Source: Sphingomonas lenta (GTDB lineage Bacteria > Pseudomonadota > Alphaproteobacteria > Sphingomonadales > Sphingomonadaceae). Taken from it: a DNA stretch of 64,000 nucleotides. The notes beneath the pieces are model-generated. The model had not been told where the DNA came from. It searched no databases and saw only the letters and a program-made list of their open reading frames with translations. Positions 28,536-38,200 of this stretch are shown one piece after another. How positions within the stretch are numbered: position 1 is the stretch's first letter; each line of letters starts with the position of its first letter. Made by a program: the position numbers and the translations under genes. Where the stretch lies: positions 275,901 through 339,900 of the forward strand of contig NZ_NSLI01000005.1 in the NCBI RefSeq assembly GCF_002288825.1, written 5' to 3'.

Positions 28536-28874
28536 ATGAAACTCGTCACGGCCTTCATACGACCGTTTAAGATAGACGAGGTGCGCGACGCGCTCACGGA
28601 GGTCGGCGTGTCCGGCCTGACCGTGACCGAGGTCCAGGGTATGGGCCGGCAGAAAGGTCAGCGCGAATTCTATCGCGGCGCCGAATACGCCAGCTCGCTC
28701 GTGCCCAAGACCAAGATCGAGGTCGTCTGCCCCGACGCGCTCGCCGCGCGCGTCGTGGAGGCGATCCAGGTCGCCGCGAACACGGGCGGCATCGGTGACG
28801 GCAAGATCTTCGTCGTGCCCGTCGAGCAGGCGATCCGCATCCGGACCGGGGAAACGGGCGACGCCGCCATCTAG
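28536..28874 (+). CDS. glnK: P-II nitrogen regulatory protein
   Basis: This 112-residue trimeric signal protein reports nitrogen and energy status. The T-loop includes Tyr51 in YRGAEY, the uridylylation site, and the nucleotide-binding TGGIGDGKIFV and RIRTGE segments are present. The T-loop start reads GRQKGQREF. The gene precedes amtB by 16 bases, so GlnK naming is preferred over GlnB: this pairing lets the protein block its own ammonium channel when ammonium is plentiful. Confidence 0.93.
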   Translation: MKLVTAFIRPFKIDEVRDALTEVGVSGLTVTEVQGMGRQKGQREFYRGAEYASSLVPKTKIEVVCPDALAARVVEAIQVAANTGGIGDGKIFVVPVEQAIRIRTGETGDAAI

Positions 28875-28890
28875 AGCAGAGGGGAACTCG

Positions 28891-30321
28891 ATGAAGCTGA
28901 GACTTGGCGCCGCCGCGCTATTGGCCACCTTGGCGGCTGGCGCCGCGTTCGCGCAGACGCCGGCCCCTCAACCCGTCCCCTCGCCGACGATCGACAAGGG
29001 CGACACTGCCTGGATGCTCGTCTCCTCGGCGCTGGTGCTGATGATGTCGGTGCCGGGCCTCGCGCTCTTCTATGGCGGGCTGGTCCGGACCAAGAACATG
29101 CTGTCGGTCCTGATGCAGGTCTTCGCGATCGTCAGCGTCGCCGCGCTCGTCTGGGTGAGCTGGGGCTACAGCCTCGCCTTCACCGAAGGGAGCGCGTTCG
29201 TCGGCGGCCTGTCCAAGGCGTTCCTGCGCGGCGTGGATGCGACGACGCAGGTCGCGACCTTCTCCAACGGGGCGTACCTGCCCGAGCTCGTCTATGTCTG
29301 CTTCCAGATGACGTTCGCCTGCATCACGCCCGCGCTGATCGTGGGCGCGTTCGCGGAGCGGGTGAAGTTCACGGGGCTGATGCTCTTCACCGTGCTCTGG
29401 CTGACGCTCGTCTATTTCCCGATCGCGCACATGGTCTGGTACTGGGACGGCCCGGACGCGATCGCCAACGCGGCGTTGGCGGGCGGCGACGCGCTCGCCA
29501 CCGCGTCGGGCCATGCGGGCTACATCTTCCAGCTCGGCGCGCTCGACTTCGCGGGCGGGACGGTGGTGCACATCAACGCCGGCGTCGCCGGGCTGGTCGG
29601 CGCGATCATGCTCGGCCGCCGCGTGGGCTACCCGCGCGAGCCGATGCCGCCGCACTCGCTCGTGATGACGATGATCGGCGCGTCGCTCCTCTGGATCGGC
29701 TGGTTCGGCTTCAACGCCGGCTCCAACCTCGAGGCGAACGGCGTCGCCGCGGTGGCCTTCATCAACACCTTCGTGGCGACGGCGGCGGCGGCGCTGTCCT
29801 GGATGCTCGTGGAGCAGGCGGTGCACGGCAAGCCGTCGATGCTCGGCGCGGTCACCGGCGCGGTCGCGGGGCTCGTCGCGGTGACGCCCGCCTCGGGCTT
29901 CGCGGGCCCGATGGGGTCGATCATCCTCGGCCTGATCGTCTCACCGATCTGCTACCTGTTCGTGGCCAGGCTCAAGCCGCGCTTCGGCTACGACGACTCG
30001 CTCGACGTGTTCGGCGTCCATTGCGTGGGCGGCATCGTCGGCGCGCTGGCGACGGGCATCCTGGTCGACCCGGCGCTGGGCGGGCAGGGGATCGCCGACT
30101 ACGCCGCGCAGCCCGGCACCGCCCAGTTCGCCTTTCCCGGTTACGCCACGCAGCTCTGGGCGCAGGCCCGCGCGGTGCTGCTGACCTTGGTCTGGTCGGG
30201 CGTCGTGTCCGCGATCCTCTACTTCGTCATCGACAAAATGGTGGGGCTGTGCGCCAGCGACGAGGCGCAACGCGAGGGGCTCGACCTCTCGGAGCATGGG
30301 GAGCGCGCCTACAATTTTTGA
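28891..30321 (+). CDS. amtB: ammonium transporter
   Basis: This 476-residue inner-membrane channel begins with a cleavable signal (ATLAAGAAFAQ), as in other proteobacterial AmtB proteins, and then has about eleven hydrophobic segments. FYGGLVRTKNMLSVLMQ, the first pore histidine in GGTVVHINAG and the second in DVFGVHCVGGIVGA are intact. ATG 28891 follows GAGCAGAGGGGAACT. It is co-transcribed with glnK and probably induced under nitrogen limitation. Confidence 0.95.
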   Translation: MKLRLGAAALLATLAAGAAFAQTPAPQPVPSPTIDKGDTAWMLVSSALVLMMSVPGLALFYGGLVRTKNMLSVLMQVFAIVSVAALVWVSWGYSLAFTEGSAFVGGLSKAFLRGVDATTQVATFSNGAYLPELVYVCFQMTFACITPALIVGAFAERVKFTGLMLFTVLWLTLVYFPIAHMVWYWDGPDAIANAALAGGDALATASGHAGYIFQLGALDFAGGTVVHINAGVAGLVGAIMLGRRVGYPREPMPPHSLVMTMIGASLLWIGWFGFNAGSNLEANGVAAVAFINTFVATAAAALSWMLVEQAVHGKPSMLGAVTGAVAGLVAVTPASGFAGPMGSIILGLIVSPICYLFVARLKPRFGYDDSLDVFGVHCVGGIVGALATGILVDPALGGQGIADYAAQPGTAQFAFPGYATQLWAQARAVLLTLVWSGVVSAILYFVIDKMVGLCASDEAQREGLDLSEHGERAYNF

Positions 30322-30494
30322 CGAGGTCCGCCTGCGCGAGACGACCTGGCCGGCGGGCGCGCCCGTCGGTCCCTTTCCCCCGCAGCACGGACCACCGCAC
30401 GATCGAATGGAAGGACCGCCGACCCGCCCGGCACGAGGAGGGTCCGGTCACCGCAGGCAGGACGTCGCCATCACCCGAACCCGAGGGGACAGAA

Positions 30495-31376
30495 ATGCGC
30501 ACGTCTTCGTTGATCACCGCCCTGCTGCTCGCCGCAGCGCCCGCTTATGCCCAGGACGCGGCGGCGCCGCCCGGTGCGACGCCGTCGCCCCCCGACGAGA
30601 CCGCGCCGCCGCCGGCGGTGACGATCACCGGCTCCGCGGCGCTGGTGTCCGACTACCGCTTCCGCGGCGTGTCGCAATCGGACGAGGAGCTGGCGCTCCA
30701 GGCCGGCGCGACGCTTGCCCACGAGAGCGGGCTCTACGCCGGCTTCTGGGGGTCGAACCTCAGCGGATGGGGCACGTTCGGCGGCGCCAATCTCGAGCTC
30801 GACCTGATCGCAGGCTACAAGTTCCAGCCGTCCCCGAACGTCACGCTCGACCTCGGCGTCACCTATTATATGTATCCCGGCGGCGCGGACGAGACCGACT
30901 TCTTCGAGCCCTATGTCAAGCTGTCCGGCACGCAGGGGCCGCTGACGCTGACCGCGGGCATCGCGTACGCCCCGCCGCAGCAGGCGCTCGGGCGCTACTA
31001 TTTCACGGGCGCGGACGCGGCCGCGGGCGTCTACAACGACGAGGGCGACAAGGAGGACAATCTGTACGTCTTCGGCGACGCGGTGGCCGGGCTCTCCGGC
31101 ACGCCGTTCACGCTGAAAGGGCACATCGGCTATTCGGAAGGCAATCGCGGCCTCGGCCCCAACGCCACCTCCGTCACGCCCACGGGTGAATATTGGGACT
31201 GGCTGCTGGGCGTGGACACCGTCTGGCGCAACCTGACCTTGGGCGTGGCCTATGTCGACACCGATATCTCGCGGAACGAGGCGGCGTACCTCCAGCCCAG
31301 CTTCTCCAAAGGGCAGGACGGCGCCGGTTCGATCGCCGACGCGACGGTGGTGGTCAGCCTGACCGCGGCGTTCTGA
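30495..31376 (+). CDS. TorF family putative porin
   Basis: This 293-residue outer-membrane barrel protein starts at ATG 30495 behind GAGGGGACAGA. A signal peptide ends at AAAPAYAQD, a proline-rich linker follows, and then SDYRFRGVSQSDEELALQ, the typical start of the TIGR02001/TorF family. Alternating amphipathic strands run to a terminal Phe (VSLTAAF). It lies 173 bases after amtB on the same strand. The recurring glnK-amtB-TorF order in sphingomonads suggests a role in entry of small nitrogen compounds through the outer membrane, which remains inference. Confidence 0.85.
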   Translation: MRTSSLITALLLAAAPAYAQDAAAPPGATPSPPDETAPPPAVTITGSAALVSDYRFRGVSQSDEELALQAGATLAHESGLYAGFWGSNLSGWGTFGGANLELDLIAGYKFQPSPNVTLDLGVTYYMYPGGADETDFFEPYVKLSGTQGPLTLTAGIAYAPPQQALGRYYFTGADAAAGVYNDEGDKEDNLYVFGDAVAGLSGTPFTLKGHIGYSEGNRGLGPNATSVTPTGEYWDWLLGVDTVWRNLTLGVAYVDTDISRNEAAYLQPSFSKGQDGAGSIADATVVVSLTAAF

Positions 31377-31385
31377 CGGAGCACG

Positions 31386-31490
31386 TCAGAAGCTGATCAC
31401 CACGCTGATCGTGTCCTGATATTGACCCGCGGGCGGCGTGGGCTGATCCGGGTCGATGCGCGCGACGTAGCGGTGGAGCTGCGACGGGCT
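31386..31490 (-). pseudogene. remnant of a spore-coat U (SCPU/Csu-type) domain gene
   Basis: The minus-strand frame ending at TGA 31388-31386 reads RYVARIDPDQPTPPAGQYQD and then TISVVISF. This closely follows the C-terminal motif of SCPU-domain pilus proteins (a Y-R-P segment, then PxAGxYxDTVxVTVxY/F). Upstream of about 31490 the frame loses all likeness and has no signal peptide or start. It is a 3' tail left by a deletion. It lies back to back with a truncated LuxR gene, and the joint marks a rearrangement point. Confidence 0.55.
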
Positions 31491-31537
31491 GGCACGCGCA
31501 TCGAGGCGCCACGACGGCCGTCGACGCCCCCGACGCC

Positions 31538-31804
31538 ATGGTGGCCGGCGGGACCTGCTTCCGCGCGGACGCGGAGAACGACGCGATGCTTCGCGACATG
31601 CGCGACCGGATCGAGAGCCTGTCCGCGGCGCAGCGCCGCGTCCTGTTCGCGCTGGCCGACGGACGGCTGAACAAGCAGATCGCGGGCGAGCTCGACATAA
31701 CGGAAGCGACGGTGAAAGCGCATCTGAGCGCCATCTTCCGCAAGCTGGGCGTGCTCAACCGCACCCAGGCGATCCTGGCGGTCCGGGACATGCTGGGGGC
31801 ATAG
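31538..31804 (+). pseudogene. truncated LuxR-family response regulator, HTH domain only
   Basis: The 88-residue frame holds a complete LuxR/NarL HTH (LSAAQRRVLFALADGRLNKQ through ITEATVKAHLSAIFRKLGV). The receiver domain expected before it is missing; only a short segment resembling the receiver's end precedes. ATG 31538 has no ribosome site. It may be a dead fragment after a deletion, since the next bases upstream belong to a remnant of an unrelated gene in the opposite direction. A short stand-alone DNA-binding protein is less likely. Confidence 0.6.
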
Positions 31805-32236
31805 ACGCCGAACCCGATATGTGAGGAGGCGTTCCATCCGCCGCCGTGCAGCTTGAGAGCGCCGATTTCCAGCGGTGGCGATGATTACGGGAAGGCAGGC
31901 GCGAGCGGCTTCCGATCCTTCGTATGGAAAGTTCTGCCCCGATAGACAGAGGACACGGCTGAAGCGCCTGCAGGCGCAACACTCCGGCGACCTTCGCAAG
32001 TAGTTCCGATCCTCGGTCGAATTCATCCAATACGCTCAAGACGAGCACAGGTATGAATGTCGGCATACGGAGCCGACGCGAACTCCGCAGAACGATCAAC
32101 CAACCGCAGTCAGCGTAAGACCGATCCGCTCGTCGTGGCTCGGATGCTTGCGTGCTGTCTTGACGCATCGGTCAAGCGACGCGAGCCGCCCCCACCGCCG
32201 AAGGAATACGGTCTCGACGATAAAAGGGGACCGTAG
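31805..32236. other. 432-base intergenic region before the RTX gene
   Basis: Composition is visibly less GC-rich than the flanking genes and no frame on either strand shows a convincing protein. The region follows the gene-remnant scar and holds the promoter area of the giant RTX gene; AAAAGGGGACCGTAG directly precedes its ATG and supplies the ribosome site. I see no clear hairpin terminator or tRNA. Confidence 0.6.
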
Positions 32237-35200
32237 ATGCCGTTGACCAAGACGCAGCTCCAGAACTCGCTCAACGCCTTTTTCGACACGATCGCCACCA
32301 GCATCGCGAACGAGATCGGGAGCAAGGCGCTTCCCCTACTCGGCCCCGTGGGCTCGCTGCCGGGCGCGGACGCGGTGGGAGGCGCGTTCGAGGACCTGCG
32401 CGACCAGATCCTGGCGGCGATCGGGTCGCTCGACGAGGCGGCTCCCGACTTCGCCCAATCGGCGGCGGACGCGATCGACGCGCTGGCGCTGCCCGGCGTG
32501 GACGCGTTCGAGGACGGCGGCGACCTGCGGCTGTCGTTCACGCGCGACGTGACGGTCGAGACGGGCGACGCGGCGCTCGCCGAGGACGCCGCGCTCGGCT
32601 TTCTCGAACTCGAGGTGACGACGGGCGCGACCATCTCCGCGACGCTGGACGCCGACCTGCGCATCGCGGCCGACGGCTCGCTCAGCCTGGAGGAGCAGAC
32701 GGAGCCCGAGCTGGTGGTGAACGTCGAGGCCGACCTGTCCTTGACGGACGTCGAGGCCAAGCTCGGCGTGGTCACGGTCAAGCTCTCCGACGTCGACCCC
32801 ACGGCGCCCGAGCTGGACGTCGAGTTCGCGCTCGACATCGACAAGACGCCCGCCGGCGCGTTCGGCGTCGATCCCGCGCTCACCGCGGCGGCGCGGCTGG
32901 ACGTGCGGTTCGCGGGTGACGTCCTGGCGGGCATCCTTCCCGACATCGACGGCCGGCTCACGGTCGACTTCCCCGTGGACGGCGACGGCTTCGGCGCGCC
33001 GGCCGTGTCTGTGTCGGAAGTGACGCTCGACCTCTCCACCTATTTCGACATCATCGGCAACTCCGCGCTCAAGGTGGGCGACCTGTTCAACGCGGGCGCG
33101 CTGGGCACGATCGTGGACATCGCGGTCGCGCCCGTGCCCGTGCTCAACGACATCGCCCAGATCATCCCCGGCCTGAAGCACAAGTTCGACCAGGTGGGCG
33201 ACATCGACGGGACCGGCAACGGGATCGTCCAGCTCGGCGACCTGGCGGTGGGCATGTCCCCCGCCAGCAAGCAGTTCATCGGCCCCGTCTATCAGGTCCT
33301 CGCGATCATCGACGTGCTGCGCAAGGCGGCGGCGCTGGAAGGCCTGGGCAGCATCGAGATCGGCGGCGGCACGCGCGCGGCGGACGGGATGCTGATCCCC
33401 GACAACGATCCCGCGGCGATCCTGGCGGCGCTCAAGGGCAAGCTGGCCGCCATCTCCGACGACATCCTGCCGCCCGAGGTGAAGGCGTATCTGACCGATT
33501 TTGACGACGCGGCGGCGCTCGCGGCGCTCAGCGCGGCGACGGTGGGTCCGAGCAAGGGCTTCACCTTCGGCCTGCTCGAGAATCCGGCGGACGTGCTCAA
33601 GCTGCTGCTGACGAACGAGACGGTGGACCTGGTCGAGTTCGACATCCCGACGCTCGAGCTCGGCGCGGAGTTCAGCCAGTTCTTCCCCGTCCTCGGCCCG
33701 CTCGGCTTCGAACTGGGCGGCGACCTCCGCGCGCGGATCAACGCCGACGTGGGTTACGACAGCCGGGGGCTCGTCACGGGCAAGCTCGCCGACGGCTTCT
33801 ATTTCGCCACACCCGCCAATCCGACGCCGGATCCCGCGGTGCCCGATTACGAACCGGTGGGCCAGCTGAACACCAGCCTGTTCGGCGGCGCGGGCCTGGG
33901 CTTCGGCTTCGGCAGCGTGACGGTGCGCGCGAGCTTCGACTTCGGGCTCGCGGCGTATTTCGAGGATCAGGACGGCGACGGCAAGTTCCGCCCCGGCGAA
34001 GACGGGCTGGGCTGCATCTTCTCGCCCATCAGCGGGCAGGCGGGTGTATCCGTCTATCTCAACTTCAAGATCGGCTTCGGCCCGTTCAGCGTAAAGAAGA
34101 AGGTGCCGCTGGCCGAGCAGAAGATCGCCGACTTCGACATCTTCGAATGCCCGCCGCCGACGGTGACGCCGACGCCCGAAGCGCCGGGGCTGGCGACCGT
34201 CTCGGGGCCCGAGATCCTGCTCAACGTCGGCGACCGCGCGGCTTTGCGCAAGGTGCCCGACCGGGAGACGGGCGAGGCCAAGAACGTCGCCAACGTCGAC
34301 GACCCCGAGACGCCGGAGAACGAGAGCGCCAACGAGGGCTACGTCATCGCGCTCGCCCGCGACGTCACGAACGAGGGGGTGAACGGGTCGACCAGCACGC
34401 CCGTGCCCGGCAAGCTCGACATCGTGGCGTTCGGCGTGACGCAGCGCGTGGACGCGTCCGGCGTGATCCGGGCGAACTTCAAGGACGGCGCGGACCGGCT
34501 CGACATCCAGGGCGCGGTGGGCGTCCGCGCGGAGGTGAACGCGGGCAACGGCGAGGATTACCTGGCCGGCGGCGCGGGCGACGACGTGCTGAACGGCGAG
34601 GCGGGCGACGACGTGCTGCGCGGCGGCGACGGCGCGGACCGGCTTTCGGGCGGGACCGAGGACGACGAGCTGTCCGGCGGCAAGGGCGGCGACACGCTGG
34701 ACGGCGGCGCGGGTGTCGACACCGTCGACTACAGCCAGGCGAACCGGGACGTGGGGGTGGGTGTCACGATCATGCTGAACGCCGGGGAGTTCGCCGGATC
34801 GGGCGGCGAGGCGAACGGCGACGTCCTGCGCGACGTGGAGAACATCGTCGGCACCGACTTCCGCGACTGGATCGACGCGCGCAAGGTCGGCTTCAACACC
34901 TATCTGGAGGGCGGCGCGGGGAGCGACTGGCTGTTCGGCGGCGCGGGCCAGGACTTCCTCCAGGGGTCGGCGGGCACCGACTACATGGACGGTGGGGCGC
35001 TGGAGGACGCGACCACCTACATCTTCTCCTGGGCGGGCGTGGACATCGACATGCTGCGCTTCGCGCAGCTCGGCGGCGACGCGCAGGGCGACCGGCTCCT
35101 CAACCTGGAGGTGGTGCAGGCGACCGTGTTCGACGATCGCCTGTACGGGAACGGGCTCGACAACAAGTTCGACGCGGGATCGGGCGACGACGAGCTGGAC

Positions 35201-38200
35201 GGGCGCGGCGGCGTGGACGAGCTGTTCGCGGGCGACGGCGACGACCTGGTGTACGCGCGCGGCGACGGCGACCTGCTCCACGGCGGTTTCGGGCGCGACC
35301 GGCTGAGCTACGCCTTCGCGGGCGCGGCGGTGACCGTGAACCTCGGGCGCACGCAGAACAGCGACGGGAGCTTCAACGCGGACGCCGCCCCCGACCGCAT
35401 CGTCATGGCGATCCCCACGTCCGCGGGTAATCCGGGCGTCAGCTGGTTCAGCGACCTGGTCGGCTCCGCGTTCGACGACACGCTCACGGGCGACATCAGC
35501 TACAACCGCGTGGAGGGCGGCGCCGGCGACGACCTCGTGTTCGGCGGGGCGGGGTTCGACACGCTCCAGGGCGGCGCGGGCGCGGACCTGCTGGAGGGCG
35601 GGGAAGGGATCGACTGGGTCGACTATTCCGACTCGAACGCGGGCGTCGCCGTGGACCTCGCCGCCAACACGGCCGCGGGCGGCACGGCGACGGGCGACCG
35701 CTACCGCACCCTCTTCACCGACGTCAGGGTCGAGAACATCCTCGGCTCCGGATACGCCGACACGCTGACGGGCAGCGACGCGGACAACGTCATCGACCCC
35801 AACATCTCGGGCCGCTCAGTGGTCGAGTCCGTCCAGGGCGGCGCGGGCGTGGACACGCTTCGGGTCGACTATTCGACCGCTGAGGCGGACGTGGCCGGCG
35901 GCGTGTTCGGCGGAATCCTCTTCGGCGCCGCGGGTTCGCTGCGCCGCTCGCCCGACCCGGCCACCAACTTCGACCTGGTGGAGGTCGAGAGCGTGGAGCG
36001 GCTGGACTTCACCGGCACCCGCTCGGCCGACAGGATCGGCGGCGGGGACGATGCGGACAGGATCGTCACCGGCGGCGGGAACGACATCGTGCTCACGGGC
36101 GGCGGCGCCGACCTGGTGCTGGCGGGGCGCGGCGACGACCGGGTCGTCTATGGCGACACGTCGCTGCTGGAGGGCATCGCGCCCGCACCCGACGCGACGG
36201 TCGCTCCCGCGGCGATCATCGTCGACACGTTCGTGCTGGCTCCTACCTTCTTCCTCAGCGGCGACCGAGGCATCGACGCCTTGTCCATGTACCTGCCGAC
36301 GCTGGACGAGGACGTGACGATCACCGGCGGCGACGGATCGGGCGAGTTCAACGGCGTCAACCTGCGCCTCACCGCCGGCGGATCGGCGCGACGCTTCGAG
36401 TGGTTGGACAGGGTGATCACCGGGTTCGGCGACGATCGTGTGACGCAGGTCGGGCGTCGGGACAACGAGTTCGAAACAGGCGACGGGAACGACCGGATCA
36501 CGCCGGGCCTGGGCCGCGACTTTGTGGACGGCGGGCTCAACACGGCCGGGCTCGCCTTCAAGGAGTCGGGCGACTTCGTCAACGTCTACTCGATAACCGA
36601 CTCGCTGGCCTTCCAAGCGGCGGGCGACGTGCTGGTGCTCGACTACTCGTCGCTCGGCCCCGACCAGCGGCTGATCTCGGCGACGGACGCCACGATCTCG
36701 CTGTTTGTCGAACGACCCTTCGCGACCTTCGCGTCCCGTGCGCCGGTCTACACCAATAACGGACGGTTCATCGCGCTCGACGTCGCCGTCCACGGCGAAA
36801 GCGGTGTCCCCCGACCGCTGCCCAACGACGCGTCCGACGATCTCAGCTTCGCGAACATCGAGCGGCTGGAGGTCCTGGGCGGCGGCGGCGACGACGTCAT
36901 CGCGGGCACGGACGCCGCGTTCGACCTGGGCGTGCTGCCCGTCACCCCGACGGGGGCGATGGGGGGCGATGACATATTGCGCGGCGGCGACGGCGACGAC
37001 CAGCTGTTCGGCAAGACGGGCGACGACTGGTTGGAGGGCGGCGCGGGCGACGACACGCTCCAGGGCGCGAGCCTCGGCGACCCGCGGTCCAGCCCCGTCT
37101 ACGACTTCCGTGAGACCGATACGCTGACCGGTGGCGAGGGGGCCGACACCTTCGTGGTCGGCGTGGCGGGCGGCGCGCTCCACATGCGCTTGCCCGACGA
37201 GCCGACCTTCGCCGGCTTCGGCGACCGCGCGATCATCGCCGACTTCGATCGGACCGAGGGCGACCGCATCCAGCTATGGGGCGAGGCGGGCGACTATCGC
37301 GTCGAGGTCGACCCGACGGGCGCGGGCACCTGGATCTACCTGGCCAACGGCCGCAACGTCGCGGGCGGCCCCGATGCGGGCCGGGACGAGCCGATCGCGT
37401 TCGTGACGGGCGTGTTCGACCTCGATCTGGAGAGCGCCGACTTCGTCTATGTGGACGGGGACTCCGCGCCCGACGAAGGCTTCGCCGCCCTGCTCGCGGC
37501 GGACCGGGCCCGCGCCGATGCGCTCGCCGACCTCCTCGCGCCCGAGGGCGCGGAGGCCGCGGCCTTCGCGTCGCTGGAGGCCGAAGCCGCCGGCTTCACC
37601 GTGACGCAGCAGAGCGATGCGGGCGCGCTCAAGGCGATGCTCGACGCGGGCACGGGGGCGAGCGCCACCTCGCTTTCGCTGTCGGGCGCCGCGGAGGCGT
37701 TCGGCACCTTCTCCGGCGACCCGTTCGGGTTGGGCGAGGGGATCATCCTGTCCACCGGCGTGGCGGAGGACCTGCCCGGCCCGAACACCGCGCAGAGCGG
37801 CGGGAGCAACATCGGCGCGATCCCGATCACCTTCGTGAAGATCGGCCGCACCGGCGAGAACGACATCTTCCGCGCCGACCTCACCGGGCTGAACGTCGAC
37901 ATCCGTTCGCTCAAGCTGACCGACAGCGGATCGGGCCTCGGCGGCTCGGCGGGAAGCGCCAGCGGCTTCGACCTCGGCGCGATCGCGCTCAGCACCAAGT
38001 TCATCGCGAACGCGGACGGCCTGAACCTTGACGATCCGACGGTCCTGCCCAGGCTGGACGTGTTCGACTTCTCCAACGCCTCGCTGACGTACCAGGCGGG
38101 AACGCAGGGCCCGGCGCCCAGCAACTTCCCGTACTTGGCGGACCTGCCCGGGTCCGTGAACGGGCTCGTCGACCAGGCGCGGGTGCGCCTCGACCTGTTC

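Noticed and set aside
31755..32168. Minus-strand frame with a stretch faintly like a response-regulator receiver
   Set aside because: The likeness is limited to about 30 residues, without the phosphorylated Asp or a start context; it is too weak to annotate.
32336..35281. 981-codon open frame on the minus strand opposite the RTX gene
   Set aside because: It is a by-product of GC-rich codon bias in the sense gene; composition is Arg/Val/His-rich without domains or a ribosome site.
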